Shown here one piece after another: positions 8,418-20,877 of a stretch of 64,000 bases of DNA. Origin of the DNA: Streptomyces spectabilis. GTDB lineage: Bacteria > Actinomycetota > Actinomycetes > Streptomycetales > Streptomycetaceae. The stretch lies in NCBI RefSeq assembly GCF_008704795.1, contig NZ_CP023690.1, forward strand, positions 2,056,501-2,120,500, in the 5' to 3' direction. Both the position numbers and the translations under genes were made by a program. Position 1 is the first letter of the stretch. Each line of letters opens with the position of its first letter. The notes beneath the pieces are model-generated. The model saw nothing but the letters and a program-made list of their open reading frames with translations. It made no database searches and was not told where the DNA came from.

Positions 8418-9526
8418 GCGGCGGGGGCCTTTCGGGTGTCGGCGCCGATCGCTTCGGCGAGCGTGGCGTACGGGGAGGTGGCGAGCCGCGCGGCGAGGCC
8501 CTTGTGGATGCCGCGCGCCCAGAACGGGCCCTCGTAGATGAACGCGCTGTAGCCCTGCACCAGGGTCGCGCCCGCGAGGATGCGCTGCCAGGCGTCCTCG
8601 GCGTTCTCGACGCCGCCGACGCCCACCAGGGTGATCCGGTCGCCCACGCGCGCGTAGAGGCGGCGCAGGACCTCCAGGGAGCGCTCCTTGAGGGGCGCGC
8701 CGGAAAGACCGCCGGTCTCCTTGACCAGCTCGGGGTCGGAGGCCAGGCCGAGGCCCTCGCGCGCGATGGTCGTGTTCGTGGCGATGATGCCGTCGAGACC
8801 GAGCTCCACGGCGAGGTCGGCGACCGCGTCGACGTCCTCGTCGGCCAGGTCGGGCGCGATCTTGACGAGCAGCGGGACGCGGCGGCCCTCGACGCTGCGG
8901 TCCGCGGCCTCGCGCACGGCACTCAGCAGGGGCCGCAGCGACTCGGTGGCCTGGAGGTTGCGAAGGCCCGGCGTGTTCGGCGAGGACACGTTGACGACGA
9001 GGTAGTCGGCGTGGCGGGCCAGGCGCTCGGTGGACTTCACGTAGTCGGCGGCGGCCTCGGCCTCCGGCACGACCTTGGTCTTGCCGATGTTGACGCCGAC
9101 GACGGTCCTGAAGACCTCCTCGCGGGCCGCCAGGCGCGCGGCGACGGCCGCCGAGCCGTCGTTGTTGAAGCCCATGCGGTTGATCAGGGCGCGGTCCTCG
9201 ACGAGGCGGAAGAGCCGCTTCTTGGGGTTGCCGGGCTGCGGCTCGCCGGTGACCGTGCCGATCTCGACGTGGTCGAAGCCGAGCATGGCCATGCCGTCGA
9301 TCGCGGCGGCGTTCTTGTCGAACCCGGCGGCGAGCCCGAAGGGGCCGTGCATGCGCAGACCGAAGGCCTCGGTGCGCAGCTCCTTGTGGCGGGGGGCGAG
9401 GGCGGCGGCCACGAAGGTCCGCAGGACCGGGATCCGCGCGATGCGGCGGATCCAGCCGAAGGCCAGGTGGTGGGCGCGCTCGGGGTCCATGCGCCGGAAG
9501 ACGAGCCGGAAGAAGAATGCGTACAT
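8414..9526 (-). CDS. pyrD: Dihydroorotate dehydrogenase (quinone), class 2
   Basis: 370 residues. It oxidises dihydroorotate to orotate, passing electrons through FMN to the quinone pool. The N-terminal amphipathic part ([20 protein letters not shown]) is the membrane-associated domain of class 2 enzymes. FMN and catalytic motifs include [22 protein letters not shown] and [12 protein letters not shown] with the catalytic Ser. It lies 55 bases after carB, with a 13-bp hairpin between them, and overlaps pyrF by 4 bases. Confidence 0.96.
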   Translation of the reverse strand: MYAFFFRLVFRRMDPERAHHLAFGWIRRIARIPVLRTFVAAALAPRHKELRTEAFGLRMHGPFGLAAGFDKNAAAIDGMAMLGFDHVEIGTVTGEPQPGNPKKRLFRLVEDRALINRMGFNNDGSAAVAARLAAREEVFRTVVGVNIGKTKVVPEAEAAADYVKSTERLARHADYLVVNVSSPNTPGLRNLQATESLRPLLSAVREAADRSVEGRRVPLLVKIAPDLADEDVDAVADLAVELGLDGIIATNTTIAREGLGLASDPELVKETGGLSGAPLKERSLEVLRRLYARVGDRITLVGVGGVENAEDAWQRILAGATLVQGYSAFIYEGPFWARGIHKGLAARLATSPYATLAEAIGADTRKAPAA

Positions 9527-9543
9527 GCTGGTGTCCTCATGAA

Positions 9544-9573
9544 GAGGGGGACACCGTTTCCGGTGTCCCCCTC
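9544..9573 (-). terminator. Intercistronic hairpin between carB and pyrD
   Basis: Perfect 13-bp stem GAGGGGGACACCG with CGGTGTCCCCCTC around a TTTC loop, in the 55 bases between the carB stop and the pyrD start. No U-tract. It may reduce read-through into pyrD-pyrF or act as an RNA-stability element. Confidence 0.55.
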
Positions 9574-9581
9574 GTGGGCTA

Positions 9582-12882
<3,301 letters not shown>

Positions 12883-12890
<8 letters not shown>

Positions 12891-14025
12891 GCTGGCCCTC
12901 CATCAGGGTGGTGAAACGGTCGAAGAGGTACGCGGCGTCGTGCGGGCCGGCGGCCGCCTCGGGGTGGTACTGGACGCTGAACGCGGGCTGGTCGAGGAGC
13001 TGGAGCCCCTCCACCACCTGGTCGTTGAGGCACACGTGGGAGACCTCGGCGCGTCCGAAGGGGGTGTCGGAGACCTGGTCGAGCGGCGCGTCGACGGCGA
13101 AGCCGTGGTTGTGCGCGGTGACCTCGACCTTGCCCGTGGTGCGGTCCTGCACGGGCTGGTTGATGCCGCGGTGGCCGTACTTCAGCTTGTACGTGCCGAA
13201 GCCGAGGGCGCGACCGAGGATCTGGTTGCCGAAGCAGATGCCGAACAGCGGCGTCTTGCGCTTGAGGACCTCCCGCATGACGGCCACGGGGCCGTCGGCG
13301 GTCGCCGGGTCGCCGGGGCCGTTGGAGAAGAACACGCCGTCGGGGTTCACGACGTAGACGTCCTCGGCGGTCGCGGTGGCGGGAAGCACGTGCACCTCGA
13401 TGCCGCGCTCGGCCATGCGCTGCGGGGTCATGCCCTTGATGCCGAGGTCGACGGCGGCCACGGTGAACTTCTTCTCGCCGATCGCCGGGACGACGTACGT
13501 CTCCTTGGTGGCGACCTCCGCGGAGAGGTTCGCGCCCTTCATCTGCGGCTGCGCCTGCACCTTGGCGATCAGCTCGGCGTCGGCGGCGATCGCCTCGCCG
13601 GAGAAGACGCCGACGCGCATGGCGCCGCGCTCGCGCAGGTGGCGGGTCAGGGCGCGGGTGTCGACGCCGCTGATGCCGACGACGCCCTGTCGCTTGAGCT
13701 CCTCGTCGAGGGAGCGCCGGGAGCGCCAGTTGGAGGGCACCCGGGCGGGGTCGCGGACCACGTAGCCCGCGACCCAGATCCGCTGCGACTCGGGGTCCTC
13801 GTCGTTGACACCGGTGTTGCCGATGTGCGGCGCGGTCATCACGACGACCTGGCGGTGGTACGAGGGGTCGGTGAGGGTCTCCTGGTAGCCGGTCATGCCG
13901 GTGGAGAAGACGGCCTCGCCGAAGGTCTCCCCCACCGCGCCGTAGGCGCGGCCGCGGAAGACGCGGCCGTCCTCAAGGACGAGTACGGCGGGAGTCTTCA
14001 CGGCTCCCTTGGTGGAGGTCGTCAT
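12883..14025 (-). CDS. carA: Carbamoyl-phosphate synthase small (glutaminase) subunit
   Basis: 380 residues from the ATG at 14025 ([20 protein letters not shown]), the usual size. It hydrolyses glutamine and channels ammonia to CarB. The class I amidotransferase triad is present: the nucleophile Cys in [10 protein letters not shown] and the His-Glu in [14 protein letters not shown] forms the oxyanion turn. The start overlaps the preceding membrane protein gene by 4 bases, and the stop overlaps carB by 8. The frame upstream of 14025 belongs to the neighbour's region. Confidence 0.96.
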
Positions 14026-14651
14026 CGTGCGCCTTCCGTTTCCGTCGTGCTCTGGATCCCGGCGCCGGTGCCGTCGATCTCGGTGTTGTCGATCATGTTG
14101 TTGAGGATCTCGACCCAGTCGGCCTGCTCCGCGGCGTGATCGGAGCGGAAGCCGGAGTCGATCAGCTTGTCGCCGTGTGCCCAGGTGACGATCAGCAGGC
14201 CGCCCTCGGCGAGGACCTTGCCCGCGATGCCCTTGTCGAGGCGAGCCTCGCGCAGGGCCTCCTTCGGGATGAAGAAGTCCCGCGCCCCGGGGCGGACGAC
14301 GTCCAGGCCCGCCTCGGTGAGGGTCAGCTCCACGCGGCTGCGGGTGCCCAGGCCGTGCGCCACGATGCGGTCCAGCCACTGGCCGGCCGTGGTCGAGCCG
14401 TGGTAGCGGCCGGTCAGCTCAAGTTTCGTCGCACCGGGGTCGGACGGCGCGTCGGGGAGCTCGGGGAGGTCGCCCTGGAGGGTGCCGCGCCACTTCCAGC
14501 CCTCGCGCATCAGCCAGTAGACGAGCGCGATGAAGAGCAGGATTCCGACGACCCAGCCGATCCGCGCACCCCAGTCGGTGACCTGCGCGGACTTCTCGTC
14601 TGCGGCCAGCTGGGGCAGGGCGGAGGAGGTGAGGAGATGCGTTGCGGTCAC
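14022..14651 (-). CDS. Membrane protein with PH-like domain inside the pyr operon
   Basis: 209 residues. One clear transmembrane segment (about 31-48: [17 protein letters not shown]) follows a short N-terminus. It is followed by a basic WKWRG and a soluble beta-rich domain (about 75-195), which I believe is a bacterial PH-like fold. No catalytic motif is seen. It is tightly built into the operon: its start overlaps the pyrC stop by 4 bases and its stop overlaps the carA start by 4. That coupling suggests its dose is tied to pyrimidine enzymes, but its job is unknown. A similar gene sits at this place in other Streptomyces, from memory. Confidence 0.8.
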   Translation of the reverse strand: MTATHLLTSSALPQLAADEKSAQVTDWGARIGWVVGILLFIALVYWLMREGWKWRGTLQGDLPELPDAPSDPGATKLELTGRYHGSTTAGQWLDRIVAHGLGTRSRVELTLTEAGLDVVRPGARDFFIPKEALREARLDKGIAGKVLAEGGLLIVTWAHGDKLIDSGFRSDHAAEQADWVEILNNMIDNTEIDGTGAGIQSTTETEGAR

Positions 14652-15934
14652 TGAAGCTTCCCGTCGACGAGCGTGGCCCGACCCCGGAGCCAGGTGTGCG
14701 TGACGCGTCCCGGAAGCTCACGGCCCTCGTAGGGGGTGTTGCGGCTCCGGGAGGCGAAGCCCGCGGGGTCCACCTCTCCAAGGTATGCCGGATCGACGAG
14801 CGTGAGGTTCGCGGGCTCGCCGGGCGCGACCGGGCGGCCCTGGCCCTTCGCCTGCCCGATCTCGGCGGGCTTGGCGGACATCCGGTCGGCGACCCCGGCC
14901 CAGGTGAGCAGGCCGGTGTCGACCATCGTGTGCTGGACGACCGAGAGGGCGGTCTCCAGGCCCACCATGCCCATGGCGGCCGCGGCCCACTCGCAGTCCT
15001 TGTCCTCGTGCGGGTGCGGGGCGTGGTCGGTGGCGACGATGTCGATGGTGCCGTCGGCCAGGGCCTCGCGCAGCGCCAGCACGTCGGCTTCCGTGCGCAG
15101 CGGCGGGTTGACCTTGTAGACCGGGTTGTACGAGCGGACCAGCTCGTCGGTGAGGAGCAGGTGGTGCGGGGTGACCTCGGCGGTGACGTCGATGCCGCGG
15201 GACTTGGCCCAGCGGACGATCTCGACGGACCCGGCCGTGGACAGGTGGCAGATGTGCACCCGGGAGCCGACGTGCTCGGCGAGCAGCACGTCCCGGGCGA
15301 TGATCGACTCCTCGGCGACGGCGGGCCAGCCGCCGAGCCCCAGCTCCGCCGAGACGACGCCCTCGTTCATCTGGGCGCCCTCGGTGAGCCGCGGCTCCTG
15401 GGCGTGCTGGGCGACGACGCCGCCGAAGGCCTTCACGTACTCCAGGGCGCGCCGCATCATCACGGCGTCGTCGACGCACTTGCCGTCGTCGGAGAAGACG
15501 GTGACCCCGGCGGCCGACTCGTGCATGGCGCCCAGCTCGGCGAGCTTCTTGCCCTCCAGACCGACGGTGACGGCGCCGATCGGCTGCACGTCGCAGTAGC
15601 CGGACTCCTTGCCGAGCCGCCAGACCTGCTCGACGACGCCCGCGGTGTCGGCGACCGGGAAGGTGTTGGCCATCGCGAACACGGTGGTGTAGCCGCCGCT
15701 GGCGGCCGCGCGGGTGCCGGTGAGGACCGTCTCGGAGTCCTCGCGGCCGGGCTCGCGCAGATGGGTGTGCAGGTCGACCAGGCCCGGCAGCAGGACCTTG
15801 CCGTCGGCCTCGACGACGGTGGCGCCCTCGGCGCTCAGCGAGTCACCCACGGCCTCGATGGTCTCGCCGTCGATCAGCACGTCCTGCGGCTCGCCGCCGA
15901 GCACCCGCGCACCACGGATAAGGATCTTGGTCAT
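14648..15934 (-). CDS. pyrC: Dihydroorotase
   Basis: 428 residues from the ATG at 15934, preceded by AGGAG. It closes carbamoyl aspartate to dihydroorotate. Amidohydrolase-family zinc motifs are visible: DLHTHLREPG near residue 60, further His in HICHLSTAGSV and PHHLLLTDE, and the catalytic Asp region ATDHAPHP. It lies 5 bases after pyrB, and its stop overlaps the membrane protein gene. A longer reading upstream runs into pyrB and is not used. Confidence 0.96.
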   Translation of the reverse strand: MTKILIRGARVLGGEPQDVLIDGETIEAVGDSLSAEGATVVEADGKVLLPGLVDLHTHLREPGREDSETVLTGTRAAASGGYTTVFAMANTFPVADTAGVVEQVWRLGKESGYCDVQPIGAVTVGLEGKKLAELGAMHESAAGVTVFSDDGKCVDDAVMMRRALEYVKAFGGVVAQHAQEPRLTEGAQMNEGVVSAELGLGGWPAVAEESIIARDVLLAEHVGSRVHICHLSTAGSVEIVRWAKSRGIDVTAEVTPHHLLLTDELVRSYNPVYKVNPPLRTEADVLALREALADGTIDIVATDHAPHPHEDKDCEWAAAAMGMVGLETALSVVQHTMVDTGLLTWAGVADRMSAKPAEIGQAKGQGRPVAPGEPANLTLVDPAYLGEVDPAGFASRSRNTPYEGRELPGRVTHTWLRGRATLVDGKLQ

Positions 15935-15939
15935 GACTG

Positions 15940-16917
15940 TTACTTCTCCTCGGTACGGGTGTGGGTGACGGCGGGCTCCTGGCCGCCGAGCAGCAGATAG
16001 AGGACGGCCATGCGGATGGAGACGCCGTTGGCGACCTGCTCGACGACCGTGCAGCGGTCGGAGTCGGCGACCTCGGCGGTGATCTCCATGCCGCGGACCA
16101 TCGGGCCCGGGTGCATCACGATCGCGTGGTCGGGCATCTTGGCCATGCGGTCGCCGTCCAGGCCGTACCGGCGCGAGTACTCGCGCTCGGTCGGGAAGAA
16201 CGCGGCGTTCATGCGCTCGCGCTGGACGCGCAGCATCATCACGGCGTCGGACTTCGGCAGGACCCGGTCCAGGTCGTAGGACACCTCGCACGGCCAGTGC
16301 TCGACGCCGACCGGCACCAGGGTGGGCGGGGCGACCAGGGTGACCTCGGCGCCGAGGGTGTGCAGCAGGTCGACGTTCGAGCGGGCGACGCGGCTGTGCA
16401 GCACGTCACCGACGATCGTGATCCGCCTGCCGCTCAGGTCCTGGCCGAGGCCGGTGTCGCGGCCGACGAGGCGGCGGCGCATGGTGAAGGCGTCGAGCAG
16501 GGCCTGCGTGGGGTGCTGGTGGGTGCCGTCGCCGGCGTTGATGACGGCCGCGTCGACCCAGCCGGAGTTCGCGAGTGTGTACGGCGCGCCGGAGGCCCCG
16601 TGCCGGATGACGACGGCGTCGACGCCCATGGCCTCCAGGGTCTGCGCGGTGTCCTTCAGGGACTCGCCCTTGGAGACGCTCGACCCCTTGGCACTGAAGT
16701 TGATCACGTCCGCGGAGAGCCGCTTCTCGGCGGCCTCGAACGAGATCCGGGTGCGGGTCGAGTCCTCGAAGAAGAGGTTGACGACGGTACGGCCGCGCAG
16801 CGTCGGCAGTTTCTTGATCGGCCGGTCCGCGACGCGGGCCATCTCCTCGGCGGTGTCGAGGATGAGCACGGCGTCGTCGCGGGTGAGGTCGGCGGCCGAG
16901 ATGAGGTGTCGCATCAT
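15940..16917 (-). CDS. pyrB: Aspartate carbamoyltransferase catalytic subunit
   Basis: 325 residues. It joins carbamoyl phosphate and aspartate, the committed pyrimidine step. The carbamoyl phosphate site motif [13 protein letters not shown] is near residue 50, and [11 protein letters not shown] and MHPGPMVRG are also present. No pyrI regulatory subunit is nearby. Two adjacent ATGs (16917 and 16914) are possible; the first has GGAG at a good distance. The 124-base gap from pyrR carries a hairpin. Confidence 0.96.
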   Translation of the reverse strand: MMRHLISAADLTRDDAVLILDTAEEMARVADRPIKKLPTLRGRTVVNLFFEDSTRTRISFEAAEKRLSADVINFSAKGSSVSKGESLKDTAQTLEAMGVDAVVIRHGASGAPYTLANSGWVDAAVINAGDGTHQHPTQALLDAFTMRRRLVGRDTGLGQDLSGRRITIVGDVLHSRVARSNVDLLHTLGAEVTLVAPPTLVPVGVEHWPCEVSYDLDRVLPKSDAVMMLRVQRERMNAAFFPTEREYSRRYGLDGDRMAKMPDHAIVMHPGPMVRGMEITAEVADSDRCTVVEQVANGVSIRMAVLYLLLGGQEPAVTHTRTEEK

Positions 16918-17003
16918 CTGGTGGGCTCCGTAAGGGATTTCAGGTGTGCTTCAGGCCGGGGGGGCGCCCCTGGGCCGGGCAGCGGGCACGCGGGCGCGCG
17001 TCA

Positions 17004-17027
17004 GTACGGACCCGGCGGGTCCGGTAC
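17004..17027 (-). terminator. Intercistronic hairpin between pyrR and pyrB
   Basis: GTAC-GGACCC pairs with GGGTCC-GTAC around a GGC loop with one bulged base, 15 bases downstream of the pyrR stop. It could be a partial terminator or attenuator that sets the pyrR to pyrB ratio. Evidence is the inverted repeat only. Confidence 0.4.
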
Positions 17028-17041
17028 CGGTACGGGGCGGG

Positions 17042-17686
<645 letters not shown>

Positions 17687-17767
17687 CTACAGCGTCTTTT
17701 ACGGTACCAGCAACGGCAACGTGGGCCGTCACCTCCCCCTCGGAAGGGGCCCTCGGACCCATTCGGC

Positions 17768-17811
17768 TTGACGCAGCCAAGTAACGCTGCGTAACCTCAC
17801 AGTGAGTCACC
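17768..17811 (+). promoter_or_regulatory. bldD promoter and BldD self-operator
   Basis: A vegetative-type promoter is visible: TTGACG at 17768-17773, an 18-base spacer, and TAACCT at 17792-17797, giving a start near 17804. AGTGAGTCACC at 17801-17811 fits the published BldD consensus AGTGA-n-TCACC and overlaps the predicted start point. This is the known autoregulatory arrangement of bldD in Streptomyces. The half-sites also form CTCAC-A-GTGAG at 17796-17806. Confidence 0.8.
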
Positions 17812-17857
17812 AGCCGCGCGGCGGAGCCGCACGTTGTCACAGCGTCCGGGGAGCTAT

Positions 17858-18358
17858 ATGTCCAGCGAATACGCCAAACAGCTCGGGGCCAAGCTCCGCG
17901 CCATCCGTACCCAGCAGGGCCTTTCCCTCCACGGTGTCGAGGAGAAGTCCCAGGGTCGCTGGAAGGCGGTCGTGGTGGGGTCGTACGAGCGCGGCGACCG
18001 CGCCGTGACCGTGCAGCGCCTTGCCGAGCTGGCGGATTTCTACGGCGTTCCGGTGCAGGAACTCCTTCCGGGCACCCCGCCCGGCGGTGCCGCCGAGCCG
18101 CCGCCCAAGCTGGTCCTGGACCTGGAGCGCCTCGCCCACGTCCCCGCCGAGAAGGCAGGCCCGCTGCAGCGGTACGCCGCCACGATCCAGTCGCAGCGCG
18201 GTGACTACAACGGCAAGGTGCTCTCCATCCGCCAGGACGACCTGCGCACCCTCGCCGTGATCTACGACCAGTCGCCGTCGGTGCTCACCGAGCAGCTGAT
18301 CAGCTGGGGCGTCCTGGACGCGGACGCGCGCCGCGCCGTGGCCCACGAAGAGGTCTGA
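17858..18358 (+). CDS. bldD: Developmental master repressor BldD
   Basis: 166 residues from the ATG at 17858, which follows GGGGAG. BldD binds cyclic di-GMP as a tetramer and represses sporulation genes during vegetative growth. The N-terminal helix-turn-helix (MSSEYAKQLGAKLRAIRTQQGLS to about residue 70) and the C-terminal signal-binding domain are present. The domain keeps the RGD-containing SQRGDY and RQDDLRTLAV that form the ligand motif region. It is divergent from the pyr operon and has its own operator. A TTG 8 codons upstream is less likely as start. Confidence 0.96.
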   Translation: MSSEYAKQLGAKLRAIRTQQGLSLHGVEEKSQGRWKAVVVGSYERGDRAVTVQRLAELADFYGVPVQELLPGTPPGGAAEPPPKLVLDLERLAHVPAEKAGPLQRYAATIQSQRGDYNGKVLSIRQDDLRTLAVIYDQSPSVLTEQLISWGVLDADARRAVAHEEV

Positions 18359-18388
18359 GCCCGTCAAGGGCGATTCCAGCAGAAACGT

Positions 18389-18439
18389 GCCGCCGGGGTG
18401 GCCGGAAACCCAGAGAGGGTTTCCGGCCACCCCGGCGGC
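18389..18439 (+). terminator. bldD terminator hairpin
   Basis: Perfect 23-bp stem (18389-18411 with 18417-18439, loop AGAGA) followed by TTTGTC, 30 bases after the bldD stop. One of the strongest hairpins in the window. Confidence 0.85.
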
Positions 18440-18498
18440 TTTGTCATGCCCGGTGAGGGCTTTGTCGGGCCGGATGGATTTCACCGCCGTACGGAAAA

Positions 18499-18541
18499 CC
18501 CCGGAGGGCCCGCGGCCGTATTGGCCGCGGGCCCTCCGGGG
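18499..18541 (-). terminator. nusB terminator hairpin
   Basis: Perfect 19-bp stem (18499-18517 with 18523-18541, loop GTATT), 27 bases after the nusB stop. On the minus strand it is followed by a short U-run (TTTTCC), so it ends the efp-nusB transcript facing bldD. Confidence 0.85.
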
Positions 18542-18568
18542 TACCGCGAAATCGAACCGACGCGGACG

Positions 18569-19000
18569 CTAGGCGTCCCGGCGAAGGCCCGGCTTGAGGT
18601 CCTTGAACCGACCGAGCAGCCCATTCACAAAAGCGGGCGAGTCATCGGTCGAGAACTCCTTGGCGAGCTGGACGGCCTCGTCGAGCACGACGGCGTCCGG
18701 CGTGCCGTCCACCCAGATCAGTTCGTACGCGCCGAGCCGCAGGATGTTGCGGTCGACGACCGGCATGCGGTCGAGCGTCCACCCCACCGCGTACTGGGAG
18801 ATCAGCTCGTCGATGCGGGCCGCGTACTCCTGGTAGCCCTCGACGAGCTCCATCGTGTACTCGCTCACGGGCGGCTGCCGGGTGTCGGTCCGCGAGTGAC
18901 GCACCCAGTCCGCGAGCACGGTGAGCACGTCGACGCCACGCTGGTCGGCCTCGAAGAGGATCTGGAAGGCGCGCTTGCGGGCCGTGTTACGGGCGGCCAC
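18569..19000 (-). CDS. nusB: Transcription antitermination protein NusB
   Basis: 143 residues. NusB with NusE (S10) binds boxA RNA to keep RNA polymerase going through rRNA operons. The all-helical family pattern is visible, with ARKRAFQILFEADQR at the start, MPVVDRNILRLGAYELIW in the middle and ANEAVQLAKEF-like VQLAKEFSTDDSPAFVNGLL near the end. It starts 2 bases after the efp stop, so the pair is an operon, as in most bacteria. Confidence 0.95.
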   Translation of the reverse strand: MAARNTARKRAFQILFEADQRGVDVLTVLADWVRHSRTDTRQPPVSEYTMELVEGYQEYAARIDELISQYAVGWTLDRMPVVDRNILRLGAYELIWVDGTPDAVVLDEAVQLAKEFSTDDSPAFVNGLLGRFKDLKPGLRRDA

Positions 19001-19002
19001 GG

Positions 19003-19569
19003 TTAGCTGTTCACCCGGCCGAGGTAGCCGCTGTCGCGGGTGTCGACCTTGATCTTCTCACCGGTGGTGATGAAGAGCGGCACGTTGATCTGGTGGCCGG
19101 TCTCCAGGATGGCCGGCTTGGTGCCGCCGGTGGAGCGGTCGCCCTGGACGCCCGGCTCGGTCTCCTGGATGGTCAGCTCGACGGCGGCGGGCAGCTCGAC
19201 GAAGAGGACCTCGCCCTCGTGCTGCGCCACCGTGGCGGTGAAGCCCTCGATCAGGAAGTTCGCGGCGTCGCCGACGGCCTTCTTGTCGATGTGCAGCTGG
19301 TCGTAGGTCTCCATGTCCATGAAGACGAAGTACTCGCCGTCCATGTACGAGAACTGCATGTCGCGCTTGTCGACAGTGGCCGTCTCGACCTTGACGCCGG
19401 CGTTGAACGTCTTGTCGACGACCTTGCCGGAGAGCACGTTCTTCAGCTTGGTGCGCACGAAGGCAGGGCCCTTGCCGGGCTTGACGTGCTGGAACTCGAC
19501 GACGGACCAGAGCTGGCCCCCGTCGAGCTTGAGCACCATGCCGTTCTTGAGGTCGTTCGTGGAAGCCAC
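19003..19569 (-). CDS. efp: Elongation factor P
   Basis: 188 residues from the GTG at 19569, preceded by AGGAG. EF-P binds between the P and E sites and helps the ribosome make consecutive proline bonds. The N-terminal KOW-like domain carries [10 protein letters not shown] near residues 28-37. The tip lysine (K33) sits in the PGKGP loop reported for actinobacterial EF-P, which works without the usual lysine modification. No epmA/epmB-type modification gene is seen nearby. The frame upstream of the GTG is not supported. Confidence 0.96.
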   Translation of the reverse strand: MASTNDLKNGMVLKLDGGQLWSVVEFQHVKPGKGPAFVRTKLKNVLSGKVVDKTFNAGVKVETATVDKRDMQFSYMDGEYFVFMDMETYDQLHIDKKAVGDAANFLIEGFTATVAQHEGEVLFVELPAAVELTIQETEPGVQGDRSTGGTKPAILETGHQINVPLFITTGEKIKVDTRDSGYLGRVNS

Positions 19570-19615
19570 GGTTGCGGAATCTCCTGGACTGACGTGGACG
19601 ACCCCGGCGCACGCG

Positions 19616-20716
19616 CTACAGCGCGAGCAGCTCCTTGGTCGTGATGGTGAGTAGCTCGGGTCCGCCGTCCGCTTCGCAGCGAACGACGAGCGTGTCATCG
19701 ATCCGGACCCCGCCCCGGCCCGGGAGGTGAACCCCCGGTTCGACGGTGACCGGCACGCAAGCGTCCAGTTTACCCATGGCCGCGGGCGCCAACTGCGGGT
19801 CCTCGGTGATTTCGAGCCCCACGCCGTGTCCGGTGCGCGGTCCGAGGCCCTCCGCGTACCCGGCGGCGGCCAGGACGTGGCGGGCCGCGCGGTCCACGTC
19901 GCGGCAGGCGGCACCGGGTGTGAGGGCCTCGCGACCGGCTCGCTGAGCGGCGAAGACGACGTCGTACAGCTCGATCTGCCAGTCCGCGGGCGAGGTGCCG
20001 ATCACGAAGGTCCGCCCGACCTCGCTCCGGTATCCGCGGTAGGCGGCGCCGAGGCACACGGACAGGAAGTCCCCCTCCTCGACGCGCCGGTCGGTGGGGC
20101 GGTGGCCGCCGCGCCCGGAGTGCGGCCCGGTGGCCACGGAGGTGGGGAAGGCGGCGCCGTCCGCGCCGTGGTCGACGAGCCGCCGCTCCAGCTCCAGGGC
20201 GAGATGGCGCTCGGTGCGCCCCACCAGGATCGACTCCAGGAGCTCCCCGAGGGCCTGGTCGGCGATCTCCGCCGCGATCCGCAGACAGGAGATCTCCTCC
20301 TCGTCCTTGACGAGGCGCAGCTGCTCCACGCCGCGTGCGAGGTCGACCAGGCGGAGCCGGGGCGCCACGGAGGCCAGGGCCCGGTGCCGGGCCACGCTCA
20401 GATGGTGCTCCTCCACGGCGAGGGACTCCGCGCCCTGCGCCGCCGCCTGTCCGGCCGCCGCGACGGCGGCGTCGCCGTCCGGGGTGTCGAGCACCCGGGT
20501 GCGCAGCTCGGCGTCGGGCCGCTGGGGCCCGTCCTCCTCCCCCGGCGGCCGCGGGCACAGCAGGACGTCCTCGGACCGGCCCAGGAGCAGGGCGGCCCCG
20601 CTGGGCGCGGCGCCCGCGAGATAGCGGATGTTGGCGGGCCGCGAGACCAGGGCCGCGCCGCCGCCCGCGCACCGCTCCTTGAGCCGCTCCCGCCGAGCCG
20701 CGTACACCTCTGACAT
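19616..20716 (-). CDS. M24 (aminopeptidase P/Xaa-Pro dipeptidase-like) protein with altered metal site
   Basis: 366 residues with the M24 layout: an N-terminal creatinase-like domain (about 1-130) and a C-terminal pita-bread domain. Of the five usual metal ligands, the first Asp is C221 ([13 protein letters not shown]), the second Asp is E232, the His is kept (H297 in TGHGVGLE), the first Glu is kept (E326 in VEPG) and the last Glu is D340 (VRIDD). The usual HE after the His is TE. The protein may still bind metal weakly or may have lost peptidase activity. It lies 46 bases upstream of efp, a conserved pairing, so a role with EF-P and proline-rich products is possible. Confidence 0.85.
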   Translation of the reverse strand: MSEVYAARRERLKERCAGGGAALVSRPANIRYLAGAAPSGAALLLGRSEDVLLCPRPPGEEDGPQRPDAELRTRVLDTPDGDAAVAAAGQAAAQGAESLAVEEHHLSVARHRALASVAPRLRLVDLARGVEQLRLVKDEEEISCLRIAAEIADQALGELLESILVGRTERHLALELERRLVDHGADGAAFPTSVATGPHSGRGGHRPTDRRVEEGDFLSVCLGAAYRGYRSEVGRTFVIGTSPADWQIELYDVVFAAQRAGREALTPGAACRDVDRAARHVLAAAGYAEGLGPRTGHGVGLEITEDPQLAPAAMGKLDACVPVTVEPGVHLPGRGGVRIDDTLVVRCEADGGPELLTITTKELLAL

Positions 20717-20877
20717 GGGGCGAGCCTAAGAGCGCGCCCCGGTCCGGGCCGTCTCAGCGCGTCCGACCGGGCGTCGGCGCCGCGCGTACGAGGGGACGGG
20801 GGCGGAGCGGTTGACGGGGCGGGACCCGCCGCCCGGGCCTCGGCGCAGGGGCGGGGACGTCGGCTACCGGCTCGGGG

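Noticed and set aside
18569..19569. Fusion or frameshift between nusB and efp
   Set aside because: Both are full length with normal ends and a 2-base gap.
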